Shown here: positions 1 to 10,929 of the stretch, one piece after another
How the letters are laid out: each line of letters starts with the position of its first letter
Numbering within the stretch: position 1 is the stretch's first letter
From: Silene conica
Lineage: Eukaryota; Streptophyta; Magnoliopsida; Caryophyllales; Caryophyllaceae
Direction: 5' to 3'
NCBI GenBank assembly: GCA_029255685.2
Contig: CM055313.2
Location: 73,634,641-73,698,640, forward strand
DNA length: 64,000 nucleotides
The notes under the pieces: generated by a model
Told to the model about the DNA's origin: nothing
The model's database searches: none
What the model saw: the letters and a program-made list of their open reading frames with translations, nothing else
Program-made: the position numbers and the translations under genes

Positions 1-715
1 CCCATAAATAATATAGTTCTATACAATTCTTCAGCGATACATTTGATGAATGGTTAGGTTAGTTAGTATACGTTTCTTTTAGGCAGAAATTTGTATAGAA
101 CTATATATCCAAATATTTTATATTAGATACACAAATTCTTAATTAAGAGCATATATATATTTTAAGTTTAAGAAAGGTCAATAATATGGATAAGATAAAA
201 GCATGATGCATAAAGAAAAGTAACAGATTTGTGACGTCTTTTGACCCGTTATAATGTTAAGACGGAGTCCCATTTTAAGGAAAACAAACTGAGTTAGTTC
301 ATTTCTTCCCATTTCTGATTATCATGTTTATTAGAAAAGTCGAAAAAAGTTACAAAAAATTAAATAGAAAGCATACAGATATTAATTAAAGAATATAATT
401 TTCTAAATTTAATAAAGGGTAGAAAATGTTACATAATTAATTATTTCTTAATTCGAATAGAAAAATTATAAATAATTTATTGTTTTCTAATTATAACAGG
501 AAGGTGGTAAATAAATTGTTTTTTTTATAATCAACAATATTTCTAGTTCTAATAGAAAAATCGTAAATACTTTATTATCTTTTATTTTCTAATTTTAATA
601 GCACAAAAAACATTATAAAGTCATTCAACATTAAAATTTATGCTCCGATCCAAGAGAGCATTCGATTAGATGAGTGTAACATTTGATTGTTTAGTTTTAT
701 TTTTAACGAAGAAAC
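1..715. other. AT-rich intergenic sequence, no gene seen
   Basis: No open frame with recognisable content. From about 380 to 620 there are diverged short repeats built around a TTTTCTAATTNTAATAG motif followed by AAAAT-TATAAAT. The same motif makes up the tandem block at 2069-2600, so the two stretches probably share an origin. Confidence 0.6.
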
Positions 716-732
716 AAAATTGAGTTTACACA
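716..732. repeat. Left target-site duplication of the SINE
   Basis: AAAATTGAGTTTACACA. It is repeated at 937-955 with a single-base insertion after the T run. Confidence 0.8.
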
Positions 733-936
733 ACCAAGTGGTGTTAGTCCAGTGGTAACTGAGTTAAACCTTAAAGCTTGCAGAAATACAGGAGTTGGGA
801 GGTCTCAGGTTCGATTACCAGCTGGGGCGATGACCACTTGGCCACTGCAGCCATCGAAGGGGGTGGCTTACATGGTCCATGTGGTGGTGCGGGAATGCAT
901 GGGCCCGGGGGGATTAAACCCCTCCTCATTAAAAAA
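733..936 (+). mobile_element. tRNA-derived SINE with target-site duplication
   Basis: A roughly 204-bp element, GC-rich compared with its surroundings. The head is tRNA-like: an A-box-like TTAGTCCAGTGG near 746 and a B-box-like GGTTCGATTACC near 808, which would act as an internal RNA polymerase III promoter. It ends in a short A run. It is flanked by near-perfect direct repeats, AAAATTGAGTTTACACA at 716-732 and the same with one extra base at 937-955. The duplication, A tail and polymerase III boxes together are the hallmark of LINE-mobilised SINE retroposition. Short open frames inside it are not genes. Confidence 0.85.
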
Positions 937-959
937 AAAATTGAGTTTAGACACATGAT

Positions 960-1990
960 ATTTTAAAAGTTTTAAACCAATATTTATATTATTTGTCAGT
1001 TCATATTTTTATATAATACACTTTTCAAATAAAATTTATCTATTTACCTTCTCCAATCAATATCTCACGTTACCCATCATTTTTCATATTTAACCCTTCG
1101 CACCCGACTAACCAACCAATCCCATCAGAATCAACTATAACCATATCCTTATCCTTGAACAACCTCAACCCCATATATGAATTGAATATATTTAATCTCT
1201 TAAATAACACTCGTAAACGTCGTAGAATAATCCTACCCGTCGAGTACCCTTCCCACCCACCTAACTAACTTAACCATCAAAATCAATTGTAAAATTTATC
1301 AATGAAACTCCAGTCTAACGATATTTACTTGCACTACTCAAATCATATTATTCAACGTCGGAGAGTAACCATACCCCCTAAGACACTTATCTCCTCTCTC
1401 AAGACCCATTTACCCACACCCTAAAAAATATAGACATATCTAATGTAAAATAAACTCCCACCCTATAACAATCAAAATTGAGTATATATATACATGTTAC
1501 TTCATATATTTTTAACCTATTTTTATAACATTTATGTCTCTGTCATTTTCACAAAAATAGAACTTTGAAATAAAATTTATCTACTTACTTTCTCAGTTGT
1601 TCTAATCATAACCTTAGTACACACATACCATTTTTCCATACCATTCAGGTATTCTGCGTACCTTTCTCACCTAACTAACCAACAGAATCAACTATATCCC
1701 TGAATAACCATAACCTATAGACATTTTTTTGTACAACTCAAATCACACTTAAACGTCAGAGAGTAAACCTACCCCCAAAACACTTAGTTCATCCCTTGAG
1801 ACCTGACCTATCTACCCCCATTCCTAAAAATAAAAATCGACAGATCTAATGTAAAATCAATCACTACCCTATGAGGAACAATAGGAATACAGACTATAAT
1901 AAATTAAACTATAATTAATTATCTAATACTATGATTAAAAACTGAGTTAAAGGTGGAATAAAGTTAATAAACTTAAATAGTAAATTTATA
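960..1990. repeat. Diverged tandem duplication of about 0.5 kb, non-coding
   Basis: Two loosely similar blocks, about 1010-1480 and 1500-1890, share ordered landmarks: AAATAAAATTTATCTA-TTACTT, CCAATC/CCAACAGAATCAACTATA, an ACTCAAATCA-ACGTC-GAGAGTAA stretch, ACCCCC-AA-ACACTTA, and TCTAATGTAAAAT. No open frame of note; an old duplication of unknown origin. Confidence 0.5.
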
Positions 1991-2068
1991 AATATTAAAG
2001 AATGTCGTTAAAAGTCTACTAAAAAATCTGTAAATAAGCAATTATTTTTTAACTCATTTCCCATTTTC

Positions 2069-2600
2069 ATATTTAATAGAAATATTGAATAAAGTTTATA
2101 ACTTTATATATAGTAAGTATACAAATCTTAAATAATACAGTAGTATTGTTCTAAATCTAATAGGAAAATTATAAATAATCAACCATTTTCTAATTCTAAT
2201 AGAAAAATTGTGATTAATTTATTTTTTTCTTATTTTCTAATTCTAATAGGAAAATTATAAATAAATTATTATGTAATCATCTATTTTCTAATTTTCTAAT
2301 TTTAATAGAAAAATTGTAAATAATTTATTATTTTCATATTTAATAGAAACATTGAATAAAATTAATAACCTTTTATAGTAAGTATACAAATCTTAAATAA
2401 TAATATTGTTCTAAATTTAGTAGGAATTTATAAATAATCAACCATTTTCTAATTCTAATAAATAAATTGTAATTAATTTATTATTTTCTTATTTTCTAAT
2501 TCTAATAGGAAAATTATAAATAAATTATTATTTAATCAACTATTTTCTAATTTTCTGATTTTAATAGAAAAATTGTAAATTATTTCTTATTTTCTAATTT
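2069..2600. repeat. Tandem duplication, unit about 266 bp, AT-rich
   Basis: Unit 1 (2069-2334) and unit 2 (2335 to about 2600) both start CATATTTAATAGAAA and share GTAAGTATACAAATCTTAAA, AATCAACCATTTTCTAATTC and GGAAAATTATAAATAAATTA. Each unit is itself made of shorter repeats of the TTTTCTAATT motif. No coding potential. Confidence 0.75.
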
Positions 2601-2775
2601 TAATTGAAAAATTATACATAAATTATTATTTATAAATATAGTGTTTTGTAATAGTTGGAGACTACCACGTCGCTCGAAAAAAGCCTGCTTTAATTATATA
2701 TATTGATTGATTGATTGATTCCCTTTATCTCAGTGAATTATTTACACCTGCTTTATTTTTTAAGTATTTTATAAA

Positions 2776-3139
2776 AGGGTTATTTCATAGGAATAATCCA
2801 ACCTATACCTCATCTTCTCATATTAATCCCTACTAACGATTAACTGAGAAAAGTCCAACCTATGACCTCAATTATCTTTCATTGAACTTTGTCTATTTTT
2901 GAACTCTTATTTTCGATAAGCAAGAACGTCACCTTGACTTACTTTTTGTTTTTCCTTCTTCATGGACAAAAAGTAAGTGAAGGTGACGTACTAACCTACC
3001 GATAATAAGAGTTTAAAAATAGTCAAAATTCAATGAAAGATAAATAAGGTTATAGGTTGGATTTTTCTTGATTAATCGTTATTATGAATTAATATGAGAA
3101 GATGAGACATAGGTTAGATTATTCCCATGAAATAATCCT
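2776..3139. mobile_element. Foldback MITE with 7-bp target duplication (copy 1)
   Basis: A 364-bp element that is almost one long inverted repeat. It begins AGGGTTATTTCATAGG and ends in the near reverse complement, finishing AATAATCCT. It is flanked by TTATAAA at 2769-2775 and 3140-3146. The central part holds the arms GTCACCTTGACTTACTTTTT and its complement. A second copy lies at 25382-25745, also with a 7-bp duplication. A 7-bp duplication does not fit hAT (8), Mutator (9-11), CACTA (2-3), PIF (3) or Stowaway (TA). Confidence 0.85.
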
Positions 3140-3370
3140 TTATAAAATAAGTGTAAACTAATGATTTAAATAGAGAAAGTAAATGTACCATTTTAAGACG
3201 ATAAAATGAGGTTATAGGTTGGATTTTTCTTGATTAATCGTTAGTATGAATTAATATGAGAAGATGAGACATAGGTTAGATTATTCCCATGAAATAATCC
3301 TTTATAAAATAAGTGTAAACTAATAATTTAAATAGAGAAAGTAAATGTACCATTTTAAGAGGATAAAATG
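3047..3370. repeat. Perfectly adjacent 162-bp tandem duplication overlapping the MITE's right arm
   Basis: Unit 1 (3047-3208) contains the right arm of the MITE plus 69 bp of flank; unit 2 (3209-3370) repeats it with only a few differences. The duplication therefore happened after the MITE inserted and copied one terminus together with host flank. Confidence 0.9.
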
Positions 3371-3530
3371 ATAAATATATATCCAATTTAAAAAACCTAA
3401 AAAGTCAACGTGGAAATTAAAATAAACAATATTCATCCCAATCATAATCATAACGTACACTTGTCAACTCAACACAAAAACAATGAAATCAAATAATTTA
3501 TCAATACCAATAATTCAACTCAAATAACGC

Positions 3531-3538
3531 CTATATAG
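3531..3538 (+). promoter_or_regulatory. Probable TATA box of the F-box gene
   Basis: CTATATAG about 40 bp before the ATG at 3579. It is the only TATA-like element at a sensible distance; the 5' leader would be very short. Confidence 0.4.
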
Positions 3539-3578
3539 ATGTATTAGTACAATATTTGGGAGCATTTTAGTCTGAAAC

Positions 3579-6500
3579 ATGGGTAGCATCACCAACAACG
3601 AGTCAAAGGAAGATGATGATGAACAATCTTCAGAATTGGAAGCAAGGCAAATTATTGGCAACAATCATGATCTTACCACACAAATCCTTCTCCACTTACC
3701 ATCAAACTCAATATTCAATCTCAAACTCACATCAAAACTATGGCTTTCAATCTCATATGACCACTTATTCATCAAAACCTACGCCCTTCGCCACCCACCA
3801 ACACTATCGGGGGTCTTCCTTCGTTATGTCGCGCAACCAAAAGCCTCGGCGCATGCCTATGTCATGTCTAAGTCGATCATTGGTAACGACAACGCTACCC
3901 CAATGCCTTTTGTTGCTGCACAAAACTCCCTGGGTTTGAACATTGTACAATCTTGTAATGGTCTATTATTATGTTCATGTTCGGACATTGAGTACTATGT
4001 ATGCAATCCCATGACAATGCAACGGAAACAAGTTCCCCTTCCTAAGGGACTTCGTCCTGGTGGCTATTTCGGCCTCAACTTGGCCTTTGATCCTAGAGTC
4101 TCACCTTCCTACAAGATCGTTTGTGTAAGCAAACTTTTCGGCCATCGATCAAGGTATTAATTAACTCCTTGTTTACACCCCTTAAATTTTGTTTGTACTC
4201 TGTTAGAATATGCAAACGGAGGAGAGATGAATCACTTGATAACACAAGGAGGTTTCATCCTAAAATCAATTGGTGATAAGAGGAGTGTTAAGAATATTAC
4301 TCCCTGAATATATATTCTTTTATGACATATCTTTAATTTATGTAAAGTATGTTATCTTAGTTACCATATCTTTGTAATTACGAGATCTCGTAGATACTAG
4401 GTTAGTATTAGTCTCATGCTCAAACTCTTGTACTTATACTCACGCTGTAAAATCTGCAAACTAATATATGAAAATAATCAACAATCATTCTTTTACATGG
4501 TATCAGTCGCAAACCGATCCAACCACTAACCTCTCATCCTCCCCAATGGCCGCCTCTTCCGCCACACTCCCAAATACCCATGAACCGACAATTCCTCTCC
4601 TCCTTGTTAACCTATTCATGGTTGACAAACTCACCCCTTTGACATACATGTCATGGCAAGATCAAATCGAGTCCCTTCTCTTTGGCTATGATCTTCTCAA
4701 ATTTCTCGATGGCACCCACCCCTGTCCTACTGCCACCTTACCTGATCCCACAAACGACACCAAAACCAAAACCCTACCCAATCCAGCCCACCATACCTGG
4801 CGACGCCAGGACCACCTCCTCAAGGGTGCTCTTCTCGGCACTCTTGATGCCTCCATTCACTCACTCGTCATGCGATCTGCAACCTCGCGTGATGTATGGA
4901 CTACCCTCGTCTCCACCTATGTTAATCCCTCCCGTGCCCATATTCTGCAAATCAAAGATCGCCTTAACTCTATTCGCAAAACCAATCAATCCATGACGGA
5001 ATATACGCAGTCCGTCAAAGCATGTGCTGACAACCTTGCTGTTCTTGGCAAACCCATGGACCATGAAGATTTCATTGCCAAAATCATTCGTGGTTTGGAC
5101 TATAACCAATACCGCTCCGTCATCGATGTTGTTCAGGCTCGTGACGAACCCATTTCCTTTGAATCCCTCCACGAAAAGCTCCTTAATTTTGACCTACGCA
5201 ACATTCATAACACCTCTGCAATACCTGCCCCTGCTTCTGTTAATGCTGCACATCGTTCTCATTATCAGAATCGTACCTCTGCTTCTCAACAATCTGCTCC
5301 TGCTGACTTCTCTCACCCGCGGCAGGACCCCCCCTTCAAGGGCAAATGTCAGTATTGTGGCGCCACAGGTCACGTACTATTCTTCTGCTATAAATTTAAG
5401 CGTGACTATCCTACTGTTGTCCTTCCCTCTCGCACTCTTAACCGCACCAAGAACGGCCCTCCCCATGCCCATACTGTCACTGCCCCCGTCCTTCCTACTC
5501 CACCCCCTTCAACTCCACCTACCTCCTTGACAGTGGAGCATGCATCCAACCATATCACTCAAGACTTTGACAATCTCGCGCTTCACTCCCCGTATACTGG
5601 TTGTGAGGAACTTTTGATTGGCGACGGCACTGGTCTACCGATCACTCATATAGGTTCATTCACTATACCTCTGACTTCTTCTACTTTAAAATTCAATAAT
5701 GTCTTTTGCGTTCTTCGCCTATCTCATAATATTCTTTCCATTTCCCAATTGTGTCACGATAATAACGCTACTTGTGAATTCTCGTCTTCCTTTTGTCTTA
5801 TTAAGGATCGTCTTTCGGGGCACATACTCCTTCAAGGACAACTTAAAGACGTAATTTACGAGTACACTCTTCCTGTTCCAGCCTCTCGTGTTCATCTCTC
5901 TTAAGTGACTTCCTCCCTTGATTGGCATCATAAACATGGTCATCCTTCCATTCCCGTTCTCAAATACCTACCTTCGCACTCATTTTGATTTAGCAATTAA
6001 TTCTGTTTCTTTTGATAATTGTAATGTATGCTCTATTCACAAGAGTCATAAACATGCCGTTGCTAATAATTCAATTCGCTCAAATGCTCCATTAGAACTC
6101 ATTTATTCGGATGTTTGGTCGTCTCAGATCATGTTATGTCTTATGATGGCTTCAAATATTACATTGTGTTTGTTGATCACTTTACCAAGTTTGTTTGGTT
6201 ATACCCCATGAAATTAAAATCCGACTTAACACAAATTTTTATTCGATTTCGCCATCTTGTCGAAATTTTTTTCAATAAATCTATCTTACAACTATATTCT
6301 GACAATGGTGAGGAATACATCAAGCTCTCATCCTATCTCTCTCAAAATGGAATCGGACACCTTACCACCCCACCCCAGACCCCGGAACTTAATGGATACT
6401 CTGAACGTCGCCATCGCCACATTGTTGAAACTGGCTTAGCTATGCTTACCCATGAATCCTTTCCTACAAATATGTGGCCTCGTGCTTTCACAACTGCTAC

Positions 6501-9500
6501 TTATCTAATAAATCGCCTACCTACACCAACCCTCAAACATTCCTCTCCCTTCTAATCTTTCTTTGGCTACGCCCCCAATTACACAAAACTACGCTGTTTT
6601 GGATGCCTATGTTACCTGTGGCTTCGTCCCTATACTACTCATAAACTTGAACCTCGTTCTACTCCTTGCATCTTTGTTGGATACTCACTCACACAAAGTG
6701 CCTATTTCTGTCTCGATCCTACCACATCTCGTATCTACGTTTCTCGTCATGTTAAATTCGTAGAAACTTTCTTCCCTTACCCTCGCTTAATCACAACTCC
6801 CCCCTCGTCCAACACCCTCGCTGCCCGTGACTAGACCACTACTATCCTTCCCTCTAGTCCTACCTCCTCACATACTTCTTCACTGCCAACAGAACCCCCC
6901 TCTACCTCTGACTCTGCTACTGCATCCAGCCCCTTTGCTCCCTCCAGCCCCACCTCCCTGTCTTCTGCTTCCCACTTACTCAGTCCCTCCTCTTCACCAA
7001 CTGCCCAATCTCCCTCACACGATACCCTATCCTTTACCCATTCTCTTGTTTCCCAAACAGACCCCCTGCTCTCCCCTACACCCACCTCTCCCACGTCTAG
7101 TACTCCCCCCCTCTACACCCTCCTTCCCCACTTCCAGTCCTGATACTTCCGCTGCAACCCTCCCCTCTTCTTCTCCCTCTCCTCCACCCCTCTCCCACGT
7201 CCAGTACTCCCCCCTCTACGCCCTCCTTCCCCACTTCCAGTCCTGATACTTCCGCTGCAACCCTCCCATTTTCTTCTCCCTCTCCTCCAACCCCTCCTGT
7301 CCTTCATCCCCATGGCACTCGTCTGTCACATAATATCATAAAACCAATTCCGCGATATGCTAACTTTGCCACCATTCCCACAACCACCCGTCTCCCCAAT
7401 ACTTTCAAACAAGCTCTCGTTGATCCTCTTTGGCGTAATGCTATGCAACTTGAGTTCACTGCCTTAGAAACCAATAAAACATGGACCCTTGTCCCTCCCC
7501 GCGATACCTGTAAAATATAAACCAGATAATTCAATCGATAAATACAAAGCACAACTCGTCGCAAAAGGATTTCTTCAAAGACCCAGACTAGACTACTTAG
7601 ACACCTTCAGTCTCGTTGTCAAACCCGCTACGGTACGTACTATTATTTCTCTTGCTCTCACTCAAGGTTGGTGTCTCGGACAATTAGACATCAACAATGC
7701 CTTCCTTCAAGGCACACTCACGGATGACGTTTATATGTCTCAACCACCGGGATTCATTAACCCCGATCATCCAACCCATATTTATAAACTATCCAAAGCC
7801 ATTTACGGACTTAAGCAAGCACCACGTGCTTGGCATACCACATTCAAAAACTACCTATTGTCTACTGGTTTCGTTGGCTCACTATCTGACCCATCATTGT
7901 TTTACCTACATACCACAAAACACAAAATATATCTTCTAGTTTATGTTGATGACATCATTATAACTGGACCAAATATAAACCTTGTCAACTCGTTTATCGA
8001 CTCCTTTGCAACTGCCTTCTCCCTCAAAGATATTGCTTTTAGCGTGAACAAATTATCCCAATTTATGCAATCTCCTACTGACCAGCACTGGATAGCCTTA
8101 AAGAGATTACTTCGATATATTAAAGGCATATCCATGGTTGGCTTACAACTTTATCGAGCCTCTCCTAATCGTCTTCACGCCTATTGTGATGCGGATTGGG
8201 CAGGGGACAAAGACACTTATGTCTCAACATCTGGGTTTGTTACATATCTTGGGCGAAATGCCTTCTCTTAGGCCTCCAAGAAACAACGAGCCCTTGCTCG
8301 TTCATCAACCGAAGCCGAGTTTCGGGCAATTGCCGATACTACTTCTGAACTGATCTGGTTACAGTCCCTACTCTCTGAACTGAAGGTTGTACCCACGGTT
8401 GCTCCTGTAATTTACTCGGACAATTTAATTGCAACCCACTACTCCGCCAACCCGGTTTTCACTCTCGAATGAAGCACCTAGCTCTAGCAATTCACTTTGT
8501 TCGCGAACGTGTTCAACAAGGCATTCTTCGTATCCTTCACATCTCTGGAAATGATCAATTGACAGATGTCTTAACCAAGCCTCTGCTTCGTCCCCGTCAT
8601 GACGCTCTCGTCTCCAAGATTAATCTTGCCTTCAGCTCGTCCATCTTGCGGGAGCCTATTAAGAATATTATTCCCTGAATATATTCTTTTATCACATGTC
8701 TTTAATTTATGTAAAGTATATTATCTTAGTTACCATATCTTTGTAATTACGAGATCTCGTAGATACTAGGTTAGAATTAGTCTCATGCTCAAACTCCTGT
8801 ACTTATACTCACGCTGTAAACTCTGCAAACTAATATATGAAAATAATCAACAATCATTCTTTTACAAGGAGTACCCCACATGATTATTATAAACTAGTCC
8901 AATTTCTCTTTCTCTAACAATGTAGGACAACCTCATCACATGTAAATTTATATATTTCAACACGCCTTCTCACATTTGATGTCCCATCGAAACCCGGGTT
9001 GAAATCATGGAAGTGCACCGCTTTGGGAATTAACGAATCTCAAAGAGGCCCTCCAACAATGGCATCGATCTTTCAAGCCGGGTTTAAATTCTAGCATCTT
9101 TTAAGCCCGGTTTAAATTCGAAATCCATGACAAAACCTTGGGCTCTTATACCATGTTAGAACATGCAAATGAGTCGGGCACACCCAAATGGAGGAGAGAC
9201 GACTCCACATTGTTGGAGAAAGAGAAATTGAACTAGATATCGACATATCTTATTAGAATAATAGAAAATAATATACTTTTATTTTTTTTCATTAGTTTTA
9301 GAGTAAATTAGATTTCACTCCGTTTTGAAATCAAATTTTTTAAAATTACTCCCTTTAGATTTTTTTTTCCTAAAATTACTCACTTAAGTTGTATTTTTTA
9401 CTAAAATTGCTCCAAACTCCACTTTAGTGATTTATTTCATCTATTTTTGAACATATTCCGTTTCTGACTTGACAAATCTATACATTAGAAGATATAAATA

Positions 9501-10402
9501 TATAGGCTAATGTAAGGGTTCAAAAATAGAGGAAATAAATCAACTCAAATCGGTTTTTTAAAGCAATTTTAGAAAAAAAATGTAATTTAAGGGAGTAATT
9601 TTAGCAAAAAATACAAATTAAATGAGTAATTTTAGGAAAAAAAAATTCAAAAGGGAGTAATTTTAAAAATTATGGATTTTAAAACGGAGTAAAATCTAAT
9701 TTACATCGGACATTGATGGTAATTTGAGTTTGAAATGATGGCTTCATGTTGTAAACAAGGTTCCAATTGGAGGTGTATTCTTCAGAGAGCGGGCAGTGGA
9801 AAACGGTAGGTGACCCGTTTATCGAGACCGATGTGCTTCACTTTAAGCAGGGTGTATTCTGCAAAGGAGTCATCCATTGGCTCAAAACAACATCAAGTTG
9901 TCTATATTTTGATGTCAATAATGAATGCGTAAGATCAACTCCTGAGCCTCCACTAGGGAAACAATGCGCTTCTTATTCTCATGAGTTCTTTGGCCAATCC
10001 AATGATCACCTCTACTTCGTCGTCAAAAGGCATCTACCCAATTTTACTCTCCTACAAATGAAGGACGATTACTCCGGTTGGTTCGTCAGAAATGTCGTTA
10101 ATCTCGATGTTTTGGCCGAAAGATTTCCCATTATGGCAAGGAACCTTGATAGGACACCGCGGTTTTTACTACTTTATGAATGTAACGTGCTATGTATAGA
10201 AGAATCAGAGGGTGGGAGCGATAGTGATGGTGGCGGTTTAGAGCTAGTGCTATCCATGCCGGGTAAAATTGTTCGGTTCAATCCTCGAACTGATGCCTCG
10301 AGAGAATTTGGTGAACTGGTGATGCGTCAACCTCACAATGCTTATAGTTGGTATAAGGACTTCGTGGCGCATCAATACTTTGAAACAATCTGTCCTGTTT
10401 GA
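3579..10402 (+). CDS. F-box protein, two exons with a transposon-filled intron
   Basis: Probable substrate receptor of an SCF (SKP1-CUL1-F-box) ubiquitin ligase. Exon 1 is 3579-4153 and exon 2 is 9760-10402. The donor AAG|GTATTA and acceptor AACAAG|G join in phase 2 and give 405 residues, the normal length for plant F-box proteins of the At5g07610 type. The F-box lies at about residues 28-72 ([14 protein letters not shown] onwards). It is followed by the F-box-associated region: SCNGLLLC near 127, YKIVC near 178, [10 protein letters not shown] straddling the junction, and a long C-terminal part. Splicing restores the family-typical run [14 protein letters not shown] across the junction. Only about 100-170 bp of the intron is not recognisable transposon, so the ancestral intron was short. 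Transcript data would decide whether the gene is still spliced and active. Confidence 0.8.
4286..4497 (+). repeat. 5' LTR of the intronic copia element
   Basis: 212 bp, from TGTTAAGAATATTA to CATTCTTTTACA; directly followed by the primer-binding site. Confidence 0.95.
8657..8866 (+). repeat. 3' LTR of the intronic copia element
   Basis: 210 bp and about 96 percent identical to the 5' LTR, with about eight substitutions and one short indel. Confidence 0.95.
9301..9706. mobile_element. Foldback MITE of about 0.4 kb at the 3' end of the F-box intron
   Basis: Nearly the whole stretch is an inverted repeat. The left arm starts GTAAATTAGATTT-ACTCCGTTTT and continues with AAAATTACTCCCTTT and CCTAAAATTACTCA; the right arm is the reverse complement, ending AAATCTAATTTAC. 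No convincing target duplication could be read, so the superfamily is open. It ends about 55 bp before the splice acceptor. Confidence 0.75.
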
Positions 10403-10512
10403 TGATTTTATTTGGTGTAAAATGTCTAAAAATTGGTTTCAGACCTAATTCAGATTAGAGATGTTACTATTGATTTCACATGTTTCTTGGTGCATCGTTA
10501 CAAAAGCCATGC

Positions 10513-10627
10513 CCGGTTAGCTCAATTGGCAATAGCTCTCTTACTCCAACCACGAAGTTGGGGTTCGATTCTTACCCGCGACTTATTGCACTCATTTTTT
10601 AGAAAAAAAGAAAAATAAAAAAATAAA
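10513..10627 (+). mobile_element. Short tRNA-derived SINE with target duplication
   Basis: A 115-bp element: a tRNA-like body with A box TTAGCTCAATTGG and B box GGTTCGATTC, then an A-rich tail. Flanked by AAAAGCCATGC at 10502-10512 and again at 10628-10638. It could be called a tRNA pseudogene, but the tail plus duplications favour retroposition. Confidence 0.75.
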
Positions 10628-10842
10628 AAAAGCCATGCTCGGTTCTGGGTCTGGAAAGTTACCATTATAACATGAATTGGTGCATCATTACAAAAGTTAC
10701 CATGAATTGGTGATAATTGGAGAACTTTCCATCAAAAAAACCTTGTCGATTTAAGCAATCTAAATGGATTTATTTGTCAATATGTAAAACAGTAGTAGAT
10801 TTTGCTAAATATATAAATTTAGACAGTTTAAACAGCATCAAA

Positions 10843-10882
10843 GTTGAGATGGCCGAGTTGGTCTAAGGCGCCAGATTAAGGT

Positions 10883-10915
<33 letters not shown>

Positions 10916-10923
10916 TCTCAACA
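10843..10923 (+). tRNA. tRNA-Leu (anticodon AAG)
   Basis: An 81-nt cloverleaf including the discriminator A. The acceptor stem GTTGAGA pairs perfectly with TCTCAAC. The anticodon stem CCAGA/TCTGG encloses TTAAGGT, giving anticodon AAG. It has the long variable arm typical of tRNA-Leu, with A box TGGCCGAGTTGG and B box GGTTCAAATCC. Six T's follow immediately as a polymerase III terminator. It looks functional. Confidence 0.95.
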
Positions 10924-10929
10924 TTTTTT
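10924..10929 (+). terminator. RNA polymerase III terminator of tRNA-Leu(AAG)
   Basis: A run of six T's directly after the discriminator base. Confidence 0.8.

Larger units (their letters stand above)
4286..8866 (+). mobile_element. Ty1/copia LTR retrotransposon (broken), nested in the TRIM
   Basis: A complete-length but broken copia fossil of 4.58 kb. It has LTRs at both ends, 5-bp target duplications AGGAG (4281-4285 and 8867-8871), a tRNA-Met-type primer-binding site TGGTATCAG at 4498, and the parts in canonical copia order. These are gag with a CCHC zinc knuckle (about 4.55-5.45 kb), protease remnant (about 5.55-5.85 kb), integrase (about 5.9-6.6 kb, with an SDNGEEY motif), a proline/serine-rich low-complexity spacer (about 6.8-7.3 kb), reverse transcriptase (about 7.4-8.05 kb, with the YVDDI motif) and RNase H (about 8.1-8.65 kb, with YCDADWAGD). 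The coding part is interrupted about half a dozen times. The LTRs differ by roughly 4 percent, suggesting an insertion of the order of one to three million years ago at usual plant rates. Confidence 0.95.
4201..9235 (-). mobile_element. TRIM-like LTR element in the F-box intron, split by a copia insertion
   Basis: A miniature LTR-element remnant on the minus strand. One LTR lies at 4201-4285 plus 8872-8917, from TGTTAGAATATGC to TTTCTCTTTCTCTAACA on the plus strand, with the copia element inserted inside it. A related second terminus begins TGTTAGAACATGC at 9154. Next to that (9140-9153, minus strand) is TGGTATAAGAGCCC, a tRNA-Met-type primer-binding site. The internal region is about 220 bp with no coding capacity, as expected for a TRIM. 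The second terminus looks shortened or rearranged, so its outer limit (about 9235) is uncertain. It is an old fossil, older than the copia element it contains. Confidence 0.5.

Noticed and set aside
752-966. Three overlapping open frames of about 60-70 codons
   Set aside because: They lie wholly within the GC-rich SINE, which has few stop codons; no protein family resemblance.
6827-7313. Proline-rich plus-strand and glycine-rich minus-strand frames
   Set aside because: They are by-products of the C-rich low-complexity spacer between integrase and reverse transcriptase of the copia element.
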